This document shows positions 54,189 to 64,000 of a stretch of DNA of 64,000 bases, piece by piece (the stretch's first letter is position 1; the number at the start of each line of letters is the position of its first letter). The position numbers and the translations under genes are program-made. A model generated the notes under the pieces. The model was not told the DNA's origin. It saw nothing but the letters and a program-made list of their open reading frames with translations, and made no database searches. Source of the DNA: Microbacterium sp. AG1240 (GTDB lineage Bacteria > Actinomycetota > Actinomycetes > Actinomycetales > Microbacteriaceae); assembly GCF_003635115.1 (NCBI RefSeq), contig NZ_RBXJ01000001.1:1426001-1490000 (forward strand), read 5' to 3'.

Positions 54189-55229
54189 ATGGTCAGCGAA
54201 CGCGGACTCCAGGTGCTCCGAGCCATCGTGCAGGACTACGTCGATACGCGCGAGCCCGTCGGGAGCAAGGCCATCGTCGAGCGTCACGCGTTCGGGGTCT
54301 CTGCTGCCACCATCCGCAACGACATGGCGCTCCTCGAAGACGAGGACTTGATCGCCGCCCCCCACACCTCGTCGGGTCGCGTGCCCACCGACAAGGGCTA
54401 TCGCGTCTTCGTCGACCACCTCGCCGACCTCCGTCCGCTGAGCCCGGCGCAGCGCAGCGCGATCGCGTCGTTCCTCGACGGCTCAGGAGACCTCGACGAT
54501 CTGCTCTCCCGCACCGTGCGCGCTCTCACCCAGCTCACCGGGCAGGTCGCGATCGTGCAGTACCCGTCGTTCGCGCGCGCGAACGTCACACACGTCGAAC
54601 TCGTCGACCTCGGCGGCGGTCGATTGCTGGTGATCGTCGTCACCGACACCGGCCGGGTCTCGCAGCGCATCGCCCTCGTCCGCGAGGAGCCGAGCGAAGC
54701 CGACCTCGCCCAGTTGCGCGCTCGTGTCTCCTTGGTCGTCGTGGGGCACCTCGTCGGAGACGCCACGCAGCGGATCGCCGACCTTCTGGCTGCCTCCACC
54801 GTGCCGGCGACGGGAACGGATGCGGCGGCCCACGCCATCTTGCGAGTGCTCGCCGAAGAGCTCGAGGAGTTCCGCCAAGACCGTCTCGTGATGGCCGGAG
54901 CGGCGACCCTCGCTCGTCGAGAGTCCGACTTTCGCGGGAGCATCTACCCGCTCCTCGAAGCGATCGAGGAGCAGGTCACGCTGCTGAAGCTCATGACCGA
55001 GATGGTCGTCGACGCCAAGGGACTCGCCGCCAGCATCGGGCGCGAGAACGAACCGTTCGGCCTCATCGAGGCATCCGTCCTGGCCAGCGACTACGACGCC
55101 TCGGGGACGGGCGCGCGGGTCGGGCTCCTGGGCCCGACACGCATGGACTACCCCTCACACCTGGCGGCGGTCCGCGCCGTCGCCCACCATCTGACCCGGA
55201 TGCTCGAAGACGACGAGAACGCCCGCTGA
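54189..55229 (+). CDS. hrcA: Heat-inducible repressor HrcA
   Basis: 346 aa. It has the N-terminal winged helix (VSERGLQVLRAIVQDYVDTREPVGSKAI, HAFGVSAATIRNDMALLEDEDLI), a central GAF-like domain and the C-terminal GPTRMDYPSHLAAVRAVA block. It binds the CIRCE element 35 bp upstream of its own start and releases on heat shock. dnaJ follows 53 bp later. Confidence 0.95.
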   Translation: MVSERGLQVLRAIVQDYVDTREPVGSKAIVERHAFGVSAATIRNDMALLEDEDLIAAPHTSSGRVPTDKGYRVFVDHLADLRPLSPAQRSAIASFLDGSGDLDDLLSRTVRALTQLTGQVAIVQYPSFARANVTHVELVDLGGGRLLVIVVTDTGRVSQRIALVREEPSEADLAQLRARVSLVVVGHLVGDATQRIADLLAASTVPATGTDAAAHAILRVLAEELEEFRQDRLVMAGAATLARRESDFRGSIYPLLEAIEEQVTLLKLMTEMVVDAKGLAASIGRENEPFGLIEASVLASDYDASGTGARVGLLGPTRMDYPSHLAAVRAVAHHLTRMLEDDENAR

Positions 55230-55282
55230 CGCGGCATCCGTTTTATTGACGATCCCCGCCGCGTGCGGGCAGGAAGGCGAAT

Positions 55283-56410
55283 GTGGCTGACCACTACGAG
55301 GTTCTCGGTGTCGCGCGCGACGCGAGCTCAGACGAGATCAAGAAGGCGTACCGCCGTCTCGCGCGCGAGCTGCACCCCGACGTGAACCCCGGCGCCGACG
55401 CGTCGGAGCGGTTCAAGCTCGTCACCCACGCCTACGACGTGCTGAGCGACGCCGAGCAGCGCCGCCGCTACGACATGGGCGGCGACGGCGGAGCGTTCGG
55501 CGGGGCCGGGGGAGCAGCCGGCTTCGGCGGCTTCAGCGACATCTTCGAGACGTTCTTCGGGGGCGGGGGCGGAGGCGGCAGCCGCGGCCCGCGTCCGCGC
55601 TCACGCCGCGAACGCGGACAGGACGCCCTCGTGCGGGTCACCCTCGAGCTCGATGACGTCGTCTTCGGCGTGCACCGCGACCTCGAGGTCGACACCGCCG
55701 TGCTCTGCGAGACCTGCCAGGGGGCGTGCACCCAGCCGGGCACCTCGGAGGTCACCTGCGACATCTGCCACGGCAGCGGACATATCCAGCGAACCGTGCG
55801 CAGCCTGCTCGGCAACGTCGTCACGAACCAGCCCTGCGGAACCTGCCAGGGCCATGGCACGACCATCCCGTATCCCTGTGCGACCTGCCAGGGCCAGGGC
55901 CGCGTGCGGGCTCGCCGCACCGTGTCGGTCGACATCCCCGCCGGTGTCGAGACTGGGCTGCGCCTGCAGCTGCCCGGCTCCGGCGAGGTCGGACCCGCCG
56001 GCGGGCCGAACGGCGACCTCTACCTCGAGGTCACCGTCGCTCCTCACGAGACCTTTAGCCGTGACGGCGACGACCTGCTCGCAACCCTCGAGGTGTCGAT
56101 GTCGGACGCCATCCTCGGCACGAACACCACCATCGACGCCCTCGACGGCTCGGTCGACCTCGAGGTGCGCGCGGGTATCCAGGGCGGCGACGTGCTGACC
56201 ATCAAGGGTCGTGGCATCACACCTCTGCGGGGCACCCAGCGCGGCGACCTGCGCATCGGAGTGCACGTGGTCACCCCGACCAGGCTCGATGCGAAAGAAC
56301 GCGCGCTGATCGAAGACTTCGCCAAGCGCACGAAGGCCCCCGCCCCGCATCTTGCCGAGTTCCACCAGGGCCTGTTCGCGAAGCTGCGCGACCGCTTCCG
56401 CAACGTCTGA
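55283..56410 (+). CDS. dnaJ: Chaperone DnaJ (second, HrcA-linked type)
   Basis: 375 aa. J domain at the N-terminus ([20 protein letters not shown], with HPD in ELHPDVNPG). A Gly/Phe-rich region follows (residues about 70-105). The zinc domain has four CxxCxGxG repeats ([32 protein letters not shown]; the first ends in C instead of G), and the C-terminal substrate domain is complete. It stimulates DnaK. GTG 55283 follows AGGAAGG. Confidence 0.95.
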   Translation: MADHYEVLGVARDASSDEIKKAYRRLARELHPDVNPGADASERFKLVTHAYDVLSDAEQRRRYDMGGDGGAFGGAGGAAGFGGFSDIFETFFGGGGGGGSRGPRPRSRRERGQDALVRVTLELDDVVFGVHRDLEVDTAVLCETCQGACTQPGTSEVTCDICHGSGHIQRTVRSLLGNVVTNQPCGTCQGHGTTIPYPCATCQGQGRVRARRTVSVDIPAGVETGLRLQLPGSGEVGPAGGPNGDLYLEVTVAPHETFSRDGDDLLATLEVSMSDAILGTNTTIDALDGSVDLEVRAGIQGGDVLTIKGRGITPLRGTQRGDLRIGVHVVTPTRLDAKERALIEDFAKRTKAPAPHLAEFHQGLFAKLRDRFRNV

Positions 56411-56412
56411 TC

Positions 56413-57144
56413 GTGGCACTGCACTTCCTCTCCGACGCCGCCACCACGGCTCGGCCCGGCGATGACGTGGTCCTCGAGGGGGCCGAGGCCCATCACGCAG
56501 CATCCGTTCGTCGTCTGCGGGTCGACGAGGAGGTCACGGTCGGCGACGGCCGCGGTGTCTGGCTCACCGGGCGCAGCGCGGCCGTCTCTCCCCGTGAGGT
56601 GACGGTGCGGGTCGACGCGCGTCGGGAGGAGCCGGCACCGAGCCCGCGGGTGATCCTCGTGCAGGCGCTCGCGAAGGGCGACCGAGACGAGTTGGCGGTG
56701 CAGGCCGCCACCGAGCTCGGGGTCGACGCGATCATTCCCTGGCAGGCCGAGCGCAGCGTCTCGCGCTGGGACGGAAAAGCCGACAAGGGCATCGCGCGCT
56801 GGACGACCATCGTGCGCGAGGCGGCGAAGCAGGCCCATCGCGCGTGGGTTCCCGAGGTGCGATCACTCGCTCGTACGGGCGATCTCGTCGCCCTGGCCGG
56901 ACAGACCCGGATGCTGCTGCTCGAGCCGTCTGCGGATACTCCCCTGAGCGCGGTCGACCTCGCCGACGATGGGCGTGACGTCGTGTTCGTCGTCGGTCCG
57001 GAGGGTGGGATCGCCGCGGCCGAGCTCACCGCCCTCGAAGACGCCGGTGCCGTTCGGGTGCGGCTGGGTGCGACCGTTCTGCGCACCTCCACCGCGGGGG
57101 CCGCGGCCCTGGCCGTCGTGAGCGTCGCGCTCGGCCGCTGGTGA
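56413..57144 (+). CDS. rsmE: 16S rRNA m3U1498 methyltransferase
   Basis: 243 aa SPOUT-class enzyme. The N-terminal PUA-like part has EGAEAHHAASVRRLRVDEEV. The knotted C-terminal domain has LVQALAKGDRDELAVQAATELGV, VFVVGPEGGIAAAELTAL and LGATVLRTSTAGAAAL. It starts at GTG 56413, 2 bp after dnaJ, so it is probably in the same operon. Confidence 0.93.
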   Translation: MALHFLSDAATTARPGDDVVLEGAEAHHAASVRRLRVDEEVTVGDGRGVWLTGRSAAVSPREVTVRVDARREEPAPSPRVILVQALAKGDRDELAVQAATELGVDAIIPWQAERSVSRWDGKADKGIARWTTIVREAAKQAHRAWVPEVRSLARTGDLVALAGQTRMLLLEPSADTPLSAVDLADDGRDVVFVVGPEGGIAAAELTALEDAGAVRVRLGATVLRTSTAGAAALAVVSVALGRW

Positions 57145-57193
57145 CCTCTGCCGCGGCCGGATCCGCTCCACCCCGCGCCGGTAGACTGGACGC

Positions 57194-57541
57194 ATGACCG
57201 AGACCTCGATCTTCACGCGCATTCTCGAGGGCGAGATCCCGTCGGAGATCATCGCCGAGACGGCGAACGTCTTCGCCATTCGCGACATCGCCCCGAAGGC
57301 ACCCGTCCATATCCTCGTGATCCCCAAGACGGCCGCGTACCGCGATGTCGTGGAGCTCGCAGCGGGCGACCCGGCGCTCCTGGCCGAGGTCGTCGGCCTC
57401 GCCCGCACCGTCGCCGCCGAGCACGCCGACGGCGAGTTCCGCCTGATCTTCAACACCGGCGCAGCTGCCGGACAGACCGTCTTCCACGTTCACGCCCACG
57501 TGCTCGCGGGCGACCTCGACGAGAAGAGCCTGAATGCCTGA
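57194..57541 (+). CDS. HIT-family nucleotide hydrolase
   Basis: 115 aa with the histidine triad FHVHAHVLAG near residue 97 and the opening SIFTRILEGEIPSEIIAET. HIT proteins of this branch hydrolyse purine nucleoside phosphoramidates or similar AMP conjugates. TAGACT (57182-57187) ends 6 bases before the ATG, so it is likely leaderless. It overlaps the PhoH-like gene by 8 bp. Confidence 0.9.
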   Translation: MTETSIFTRILEGEIPSEIIAETANVFAIRDIAPKAPVHILVIPKTAAYRDVVELAAGDPALLAEVVGLARTVAAEHADGEFRLIFNTGAAAGQTVFHVHAHVLAGDLDEKSLNA

Positions 57542-58616
57542 ATCCTTCGACGAGACCGTCGTCGAGCACGTCTATGTCGACGGTGTCGCCATGGTTCAGC
57601 TGCTCGGTCCGCAGGATCGGTTGCTGCGCGTGGTCGAGAAGGAGCACCCGGGAGTCGACGTGCTCGTGCGCGGCAACGAGATCACCCTCAGCGGCGAGGC
57701 TCGGGTCGTGGCCGGGGCGCTCGCTCTCGTCGAAGAGCTCATCGCCATGACGAAAGCGGGGCACGGGCTCGAGCCGTCGGATGTGAGCAGCTCCAACCGC
57801 ATCCTGCGCTCCGAGGGCGGACCTCGCCCCTCCGAGGTGCTCGGCGAGGCGATCCTGTCGTCGCGCGGCAAGGTCATCCGGCCGAAGACACTCGGACAGA
57901 AGGCCTACGTCGACGCGATCGAGGAGAGCACGATCGTGTTCGGAATCGGCCCGGCCGGTACCGGCAAGACCTACCTCGCGATGGCGAAGGCCGTGCAGGC
58001 GCTGCAGCGCAAAGAGGTCAGCCGCATCATCCTGACCCGCCCCGCCGTCGAGGCCGGCGAGCGACTCGGGTTCCTCCCGGGCTCGCTGACCGACAAGATC
58101 GACCCCTACCTGCGCCCGCTCTACGACGCGCTGAACGAGATGATGGACCCCGAGATCGTGCCGAAGCTCATCGCTTCGGGCACCATCGAGGTCGCGCCCC
58201 TGGCGTACATGCGCGGTCGCACCCTGAACGACTCGTTCGTCGTGCTCGACGAGGCCCAGAACACCACGCCCGAGCAGATGAAGATGTTCCTCACCCGACT
58301 CGGGTTCGGCACCCGGATGGTCGTGACGGGCGACATCACCCAGGTCGACCTGCCGATGGGCGCCTCGGGTCTGCGTCTCGTGACCCGCGTGCTGCGCGAC
58401 ATCGACGACATCCACTTCGCGTACCTCACCAGCGCCGACGTCGTTCGTCACACGCTCGTGGGGCGCATCGTCGACGCCTACACCGAGTACGACGAGGAAC
58501 GCCTGGCGTCTCGCCGCGAGCGCGACGAAGCCGCCGAGTTCGCCAACCGCGCCGAGCGCCGCGGCGGTCGCGCGGCCGGCCCCCGCGATCACCAGCCGAG
58601 ACGAGGACGCCCGTGA
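57534..58616 (+). CDS. phoH: PhoH-like ATPase
   Basis: 360 aa. A KH-like N-terminal part is followed by the PhoH P-loop GIGPAGTGKTYLAMAKAV, then RPAVEAGERLGFLPG, YMRGRTLNDSFVVLDEAQNT (Walker B) and TGDITQVDLP. The Arg-rich C-terminal tail is disordered. This YbeZ type partners with YbeY in rRNA maturation, and ybeY follows directly with a 4-bp overlap. Confidence 0.92.
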   Translation: MPESFDETVVEHVYVDGVAMVQLLGPQDRLLRVVEKEHPGVDVLVRGNEITLSGEARVVAGALALVEELIAMTKAGHGLEPSDVSSSNRILRSEGGPRPSEVLGEAILSSRGKVIRPKTLGQKAYVDAIEESTIVFGIGPAGTGKTYLAMAKAVQALQRKEVSRIILTRPAVEAGERLGFLPGSLTDKIDPYLRPLYDALNEMMDPEIVPKLIASGTIEVAPLAYMRGRTLNDSFVVLDEAQNTTPEQMKMFLTRLGFGTRMVVTGDITQVDLPMGASGLRLVTRVLRDIDDIHFAYLTSADVVRHTLVGRIVDAYTEYDEERLASRRERDEAAEFANRAERRGGRAAGPRDHQPRRGRP

Positions 58617-59083
58617 CGATCGAGATCAATAACGAATCGGGCATCGCGGTCGACGAGCAGGTGCTTCTGCGCCTCGTCGAGTTCGACCTCGCCGAGCTGC
58701 ACGTGAGCCCCGACGCCGACCTCGCCATCGTGCTCGTCGACGAGGGCGCCATGGAGGCGCTGCACGTGCAGTGGATGGACGAACCCGGTCCCACCGACGT
58801 GCTGAGCTTCCCGATGGACGAACTCCGCCCCGGCACCGACGACGCGCCCACTCCGGCCGGCCTCCTCGGCGACATCGTGCTCTGCCCGCAGGTCGCCGAG
58901 ACGCAGGCCGTCGCGGCGAAGCACTCCACGCAGGACGAACTCGTGATGCTCACCACCCACGGGCTGCTGCACCTTCTCGGTTACGACCACGCCGAGCCCG
59001 AGGACGAGCGCGAGATGTTCGGTCTACAGAAGGAGCTCATCTCCGGCTTCCAGGCTTCCGAGCGGCGACGTCGCCGCGCATGA
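58613..59083 (+). CDS. ybeY: Endoribonuclease YbeY
   Basis: 156 aa metalloenzyme with the zinc motif THGLLHLLGYDHAEPED (three His) near residue 123 and DVLSFPMDEL earlier. It matures the 16S rRNA 3' end and aids ribosome quality control. It is between phoH and the CNNM gene, overlapping both by 4 bp. Confidence 0.95.
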   Translation: MTIEINNESGIAVDEQVLLRLVEFDLAELHVSPDADLAIVLVDEGAMEALHVQWMDEPGPTDVLSFPMDELRPGTDDAPTPAGLLGDIVLCPQVAETQAVAAKHSTQDELVMLTTHGLLHLLGYDHAEPEDEREMFGLQKELISGFQASERRRRRA

Positions 59084-60411
59084 CCGAAACCCTCCTGCTC
59101 GTCGCAGCCCTTCTCCTCGTCGCCTTCGGCGGTCTCATGGCCGCCATCGAGGCCGCGCTCAGCGTCACCTCGCGCGCCGATCTCGTCGACCTCGCGTCGG
59201 AAGGTCGCAGCGTCAGCGCCCTGCAGAAGATCGCCGACGACCCCGACGCGCATGCCAACGCGGTCGCGTTCATCCGCGTCCTCGCAGAGACCGCGGCGGC
59301 CGTGCTCGTCACCGTCGCCTTCACCCTGCTCTTCGACAACATCTGGTGGGCGATGCTCGCGGCGGCGTTGCTGATGACGGGCATCTCGTTCGTCGCGGTC
59401 GGCGCGAGCCCCCGCTCGGTGGGCCGTCAGCATGCTCGCGGCCTTCTGCTGGGAGCGGCGCCGCTCGTGCGGGGTCTGCGGATCCTTCTCGGACCCCTCG
59501 CCTACGGCCTCGTCGCGATCGGCAACCGCGTCACGCCCGGTCTGTCGCAGGGCTCGTCGTTCGCCTCGGAGGAGCAACTGCTCAGCATCATCGACGAGGC
59601 CGCCGAGAACGAGCTCATCGAAGAAGACGATCGCGAGCTGATCCACTCGGTGTTCGACTTCACCGATCGGTACGTGCGCGAGGTGATGATCCCTCGCACC
59701 GACATGACGACGGTGGATGCCGCGGCCTCGACCCGTTCGGCGATGACCCTGTTCCTCGACACGGGCCATTCCCGGCTCCCGCTGGTCGACGATGAACGGG
59801 ACGACGTCGTCGGGATGCTCTACCTCAAAGACCTCGTGCAGTTCGGGTTCGAAGACCAGGGTTCGTGGCGCGACGCCCCGATCCGCCGCATCGCGCGGCC
59901 GGCGATGTTCGTGCCCGAGTCGATGAAGGCGGAGACCCTCCTGCAGAAGATGCGACGCGACGCCGTTCACGTGTGCCTCGCGGTCGACGAGTACGGCGGT
60001 GTGGCCGGCCTCGTGACGCTCGAAGACCTCATCGAGGAGCTCGTCGGCGACATCTCCGACGAGTACGACGCGCGTTCGACCGAGATCGTCGAGCTCGAGC
60101 CGGGCCGATACCGTCTCAGCGCGCGTGTCGCGCTCGACGAGGTCGGCGACCTGTTCGGGATCGAGCTCGAGGACGACGACGTCGACTCGATCGGCGGTCT
60201 TCTCGGCAAGGCGCTCGGTCGCGTGCCGCAACCGGGAGCGACGGCGCAGTACGCCGGTCTCACCATGACCGGTGGCGCCTCCCGCGGGCGCGGCCGGGGG
60301 CTCGCGACGGTCTTCGTCGAGCGGGCCGAGAGCGTTGACGCGGCGACGACGGCCACCGATGGTCACGCACCGCAGACCGGGGAGATCCGTCTCCCTCGAA
60401 AAGGGGAATGA
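59080..60411 (+). CDS. CNNM/CorC-type membrane transporter (hemolysin family)
   Basis: 443 aa. A DUF21/CNNM membrane domain opens it (LLLVAALLLVAFGGLMAAIEAALS). A CBS pair follows (VREVMIPRTDMTTVDAAAS, GHSRLPLVDDERDDVVGMLY, LAVDEYGGVAGLVTLEDLIE). The C-terminal CorC/HlyC domain is complete. Members move or sense Mg2+ and are often labelled hemolysin. ATG 59080 overlaps the ybeY stop; era follows 1 bp after its stop. Confidence 0.9.
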   Translation: MTETLLLVAALLLVAFGGLMAAIEAALSVTSRADLVDLASEGRSVSALQKIADDPDAHANAVAFIRVLAETAAAVLVTVAFTLLFDNIWWAMLAAALLMTGISFVAVGASPRSVGRQHARGLLLGAAPLVRGLRILLGPLAYGLVAIGNRVTPGLSQGSSFASEEQLLSIIDEAAENELIEEDDRELIHSVFDFTDRYVREVMIPRTDMTTVDAAASTRSAMTLFLDTGHSRLPLVDDERDDVVGMLYLKDLVQFGFEDQGSWRDAPIRRIARPAMFVPESMKAETLLQKMRRDAVHVCLAVDEYGGVAGLVTLEDLIEELVGDISDEYDARSTEIVELEPGRYRLSARVALDEVGDLFGIELEDDDVDSIGGLLGKALGRVPQPGATAQYAGLTMTGGASRGRGRGLATVFVERAESVDAATTATDGHAPQTGEIRLPRKGE

Positions 60412-60412
60412 G

Positions 60413-61306
60413 ATGACCGACTTCCGCTCGGGGTTCGCGACCTTCGTCGGCCGACCCAACGTGGGAAAGTCCACGCTCACGAACGCCCTCGTCGGCGAGA
60501 AGGTCGCCATCACCAGCGAGAAGCCGCAGACGACCCGGCGGGCGATCCGCGGCATCGTCAATCGCGCCGACGGGCAGCTCGTGATCGTCGATACGCCGGG
60601 TATCCACCGGCCGCGCACCCTTCTCGGGGAGCGGCTGAACAACCTCGTCGAGCAGGTGCTCGGCGACGTCGACGTGATCGGGTTCTGCGTGCCGGCGACC
60701 GAGAAGGTCGGACCCGGAGACCGTCGGATCGCGGAGTCGCTCAGCGGTTACCCTCGCGCGAAGAAGGTCGCGATCGTCACGAAGACCGACGCCGCGAGCC
60801 GCGACCAGATCACGGAGCGTCTGCTCGAGGTCGACGCCCTCCGCGAGGACTGGGCGAGCGTCATCCCGCTCTCGGCCACGGCGGGGGAGCAGCTCGACGT
60901 GCTCGTCGCCGAACTTATCGGCATGATGCCCGACGGGCCGCCGCTGTACGGCGAGGGCATCGTGACCGATGAGAGCCTCGACGATCGGATCGCCGAGATC
61001 ATCCGCGAGGCCGCGCTCGAGGGCGTCAGAGACGAGCTGCCGCACTCGATCGCCGTGACGGTCGAAGACATCGCGGCCCGCGAGGGCACCGACCTGACCG
61101 ACATCTACGCCAACATCGTCGTCGAGCGCGACAGCCAGAAGGGCATCATCATCGGACCGAAGGGCTCGCGTCTGGCCGACGTCGGCGCCCGCGCGCGGGC
61201 CGGCATCGAGCCGCTCGTCGGCACACGGGTCTTCCTGTCGCTGCGCGTACGCGTGGCGAAGGAATGGCAACGCGACCCGAAGCAGCTCGGACGCCTCGGC
61301 TTCTGA
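60413..61306 (+). CDS. era: Ribosome-assembly GTPase Era
   Basis: 297 aa. G1 GRPNVGKSTLTNALVGEK, the effector segment QTTRRAIRGIV, G3 VDTPGIHRP and G4 TKTD; the C-terminal KH domain has ERDSQKGIIIGPKGSRL. It binds the 16S rRNA 3' end during 30S assembly, in keeping with its ybeY/phoH neighbours. It begins at ATG 60413 directly after the CNNM gene. Confidence 0.96.
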   Translation: MTDFRSGFATFVGRPNVGKSTLTNALVGEKVAITSEKPQTTRRAIRGIVNRADGQLVIVDTPGIHRPRTLLGERLNNLVEQVLGDVDVIGFCVPATEKVGPGDRRIAESLSGYPRAKKVAIVTKTDAASRDQITERLLEVDALREDWASVIPLSATAGEQLDVLVAELIGMMPDGPPLYGEGIVTDESLDDRIAEIIREAALEGVRDELPHSIAVTVEDIAAREGTDLTDIYANIVVERDSQKGIIIGPKGSRLADVGARARAGIEPLVGTRVFLSLRVRVAKEWQRDPKQLGRLGF

Positions 61307-61344
61307 GCGAACGGCGGGGCGCAGCATCCTGGTACGATCTGTGC

Positions 61345-63218
<1,874 letters not shown>

Positions 63219-63226
63219 CCCCTTTC

Positions 63227-63303
63227 GACCGCGAGACCTCATTCTGCGCGCGAGACCCCAACATTCGACCGGGGTCTGGTGCGTCGGAAAGGGTCTCGCG
63301 GTC
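63227..63303. terminator. Nested bidirectional terminator after leuA
   Basis: GACCGCGAGACC (63227-63238) pairs with GGTCTCGCGGTC (63292-63303). An inner AGACCCC/GGGGTCT stem (63253-63259, 63271-63277) lies inside. It sits between convergent leuA and the TRIC gene. Confidence 0.7.
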
Positions 63304-63304
63304 T

Positions 63305-64000
63305 TTACGGGCGGGGCGGATGCTGCGCGTCGGGGCGGATGATCGGGATCGCCCGGGTCTCCGCGGCGACCTTGCGGCGGTAGAGCATGCGCTGTTCGGG
63401 GAGCGAGAGGTCGAACACCACGGCGAGGATGCGGATCACGGCGGTGACCGCGATGCCCGTGATCGCCGCGCCCACCAGCGGTAACCCGAATGCGGCGGCC
63501 GTGGCGAGCACGAAGCATCCCGCCGCTGCCGCCACCGCGTAGAGCGAGCCCACGTGCATGATCGAGATGGGGAGCCCCATGAGGGCGTCGCGGAGCACGC
63601 CTCCACCGACAGCGGCGCACACCCCCACGAAGACGGCCGGCACCATCGGCAGACCGAGCGCCAGCGCCTTGCTCGTGCCGAATGCACCGAACATGCCGAT
63701 CACGAAGGCATCGAGCACGACGATGACCCGGTTCACTCGCTGGAAGACCCCGGCCAGCAGCATTCCCACGAGCGCGGCGCCGGTAGCGACGAGCAGGTAC
63801 CAGTTGCTCTGGAGGGTGGCGGGAGGCACACCCAGGAGCAGGTCGCGGATGAGTCCGCCGCCCATGCCGATCAGGATGCCGATGATGGCGACGCCGAGCA
63901 GGTCGAGACGTCGCTGGCCTTGGAAGCCCGAGGCGAACAGCGCCCCCTGCACGCCTCCGAGCCCGACCGCGGTGAGGTCGGCCCACAGGGGGATGACGAA
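63305..64000 (-). CDS. TRIC/UPF0126 membrane protein, partial at window edge
   Basis: The visible 231 codons run into the right edge, so the N-terminus is missing by a few residues (the first seen are FVIPLWADLTAVGLGGVQ). Two repeats of three membrane helices each carry the family motif GGGLIRDLLLG and GGGVLRDALMG. Prokaryotic TRIC channels conduct K+ or other monovalent cations. The internal GTG at 63952 would delete part of the first helix and is not the start. Confidence 0.85.
   Translation of the reverse strand, partial: FVIPLWADLTAVGLGGVQGALFASGFQGQRRLDLLGVAIIGILIGMGGGLIRDLLLGVPPATLQSNWYLLVATGAALVGMLLAGVFQRVNRVIVVLDAFVIGMFGAFGTSKALALGLPMVPAVFVGVCAAVGGGVLRDALMGLPISIMHVGSLYAVAAAAGCFVLATAAAFGLPLVGAAITGIAVTAVIRILAVVFDLSLPEQRMLYRRKVAAETRAIPIIRPDAQHPPRP

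Overview
The window is a high-GC actinobacterial chromosome segment, most likely from Microbacteriaceae and probably Microbacterium. The basis is base composition, the gene order leuS-comEA-comEC-holA-rpsT and lepA-DUF1990-hemW-hrcA-dnaJ-rsmE-HIT-phoH-ybeY-CNNM-era-leuA, and many start codons placed 5-7 bases after a TANNNT -10 box (leaderless transcription). No species is assigned.

Positions 1-30131 are accessory DNA. At the left (1-4.4 kb) are an XRE regulator, a DUF3800 protein and two unrecognised genes, followed by a serine resolvase (4424-4981). At 5046-15057 lies what I read as one complete Tn552/Tn402-type transposon. It has 31-bp inverted ends (25/31 identical), its own resolvase, a DDE transposase and an AAA+ partner. 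Its cargo is a fluoride-resistance operon: universal stress protein, phosphoglycerate mutase, two FluC/CrcB fluoride channels, inorganic pyrophosphatase and enolase. A LysR/TDT-transporter pair and a glycosylase-like gene follow. The fluoride-sensitive enzymes (enolase, pyrophosphatase) are thus supplied with the fluoride exporters. The left end lies 64 bp from the start codon of the outside resolvase, the kind of target this transposon group prefers.

At 15183-15995 is a 5'-truncated DUF349 gene. At 15973-23879 is an arsenic/metal island: MerR, DUF3800, an ArsN-like acetyltransferase, a flavoprotein, ArsR, thioredoxin reductase, four arsenate-reductase (LMW-phosphatase fold) domains including an ArsR-ArsC fusion, and an AqpS-like aquaglyceroporin. 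There is no ArsB or Acr3 pump, so arsenite probably leaves through the channel. A repeated ATAGA-N6-TCTAT dyad marks two of its promoters. At 24918-29690 is a complete qatABCD anti-phage system. The accessory block ends at 30093-30131 with the 3' part of a tRNA-Ala, an apparent attachment site. This suggests an island of more than 30 kb whose intact tRNA gene lies left of the window.

From about 30.3 kb the DNA is ordinary core chromosome. It holds a GNAT enzyme, two GAF-ANTAR regulators, a SRAP DNA-crosslink protein, an App1-like phosphatase, DedA, pabB, leuS, the competence genes comEA/comEC, holA, rpsT, a hydrolase and a giant surface-anchored nuclease/5'-nucleotidase. Then come lepA, hemW, hrcA-dnaJ with a CIRCE operator, rsmE, HIT, phoH-ybeY-CNNM-era and leuA. 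leuA is preceded by a leucine-rich leader peptide (five Leu in 16 codons, four of them CTT) and competing stem-loops. The window closes inside a TRIC/UPF0126 membrane gene.
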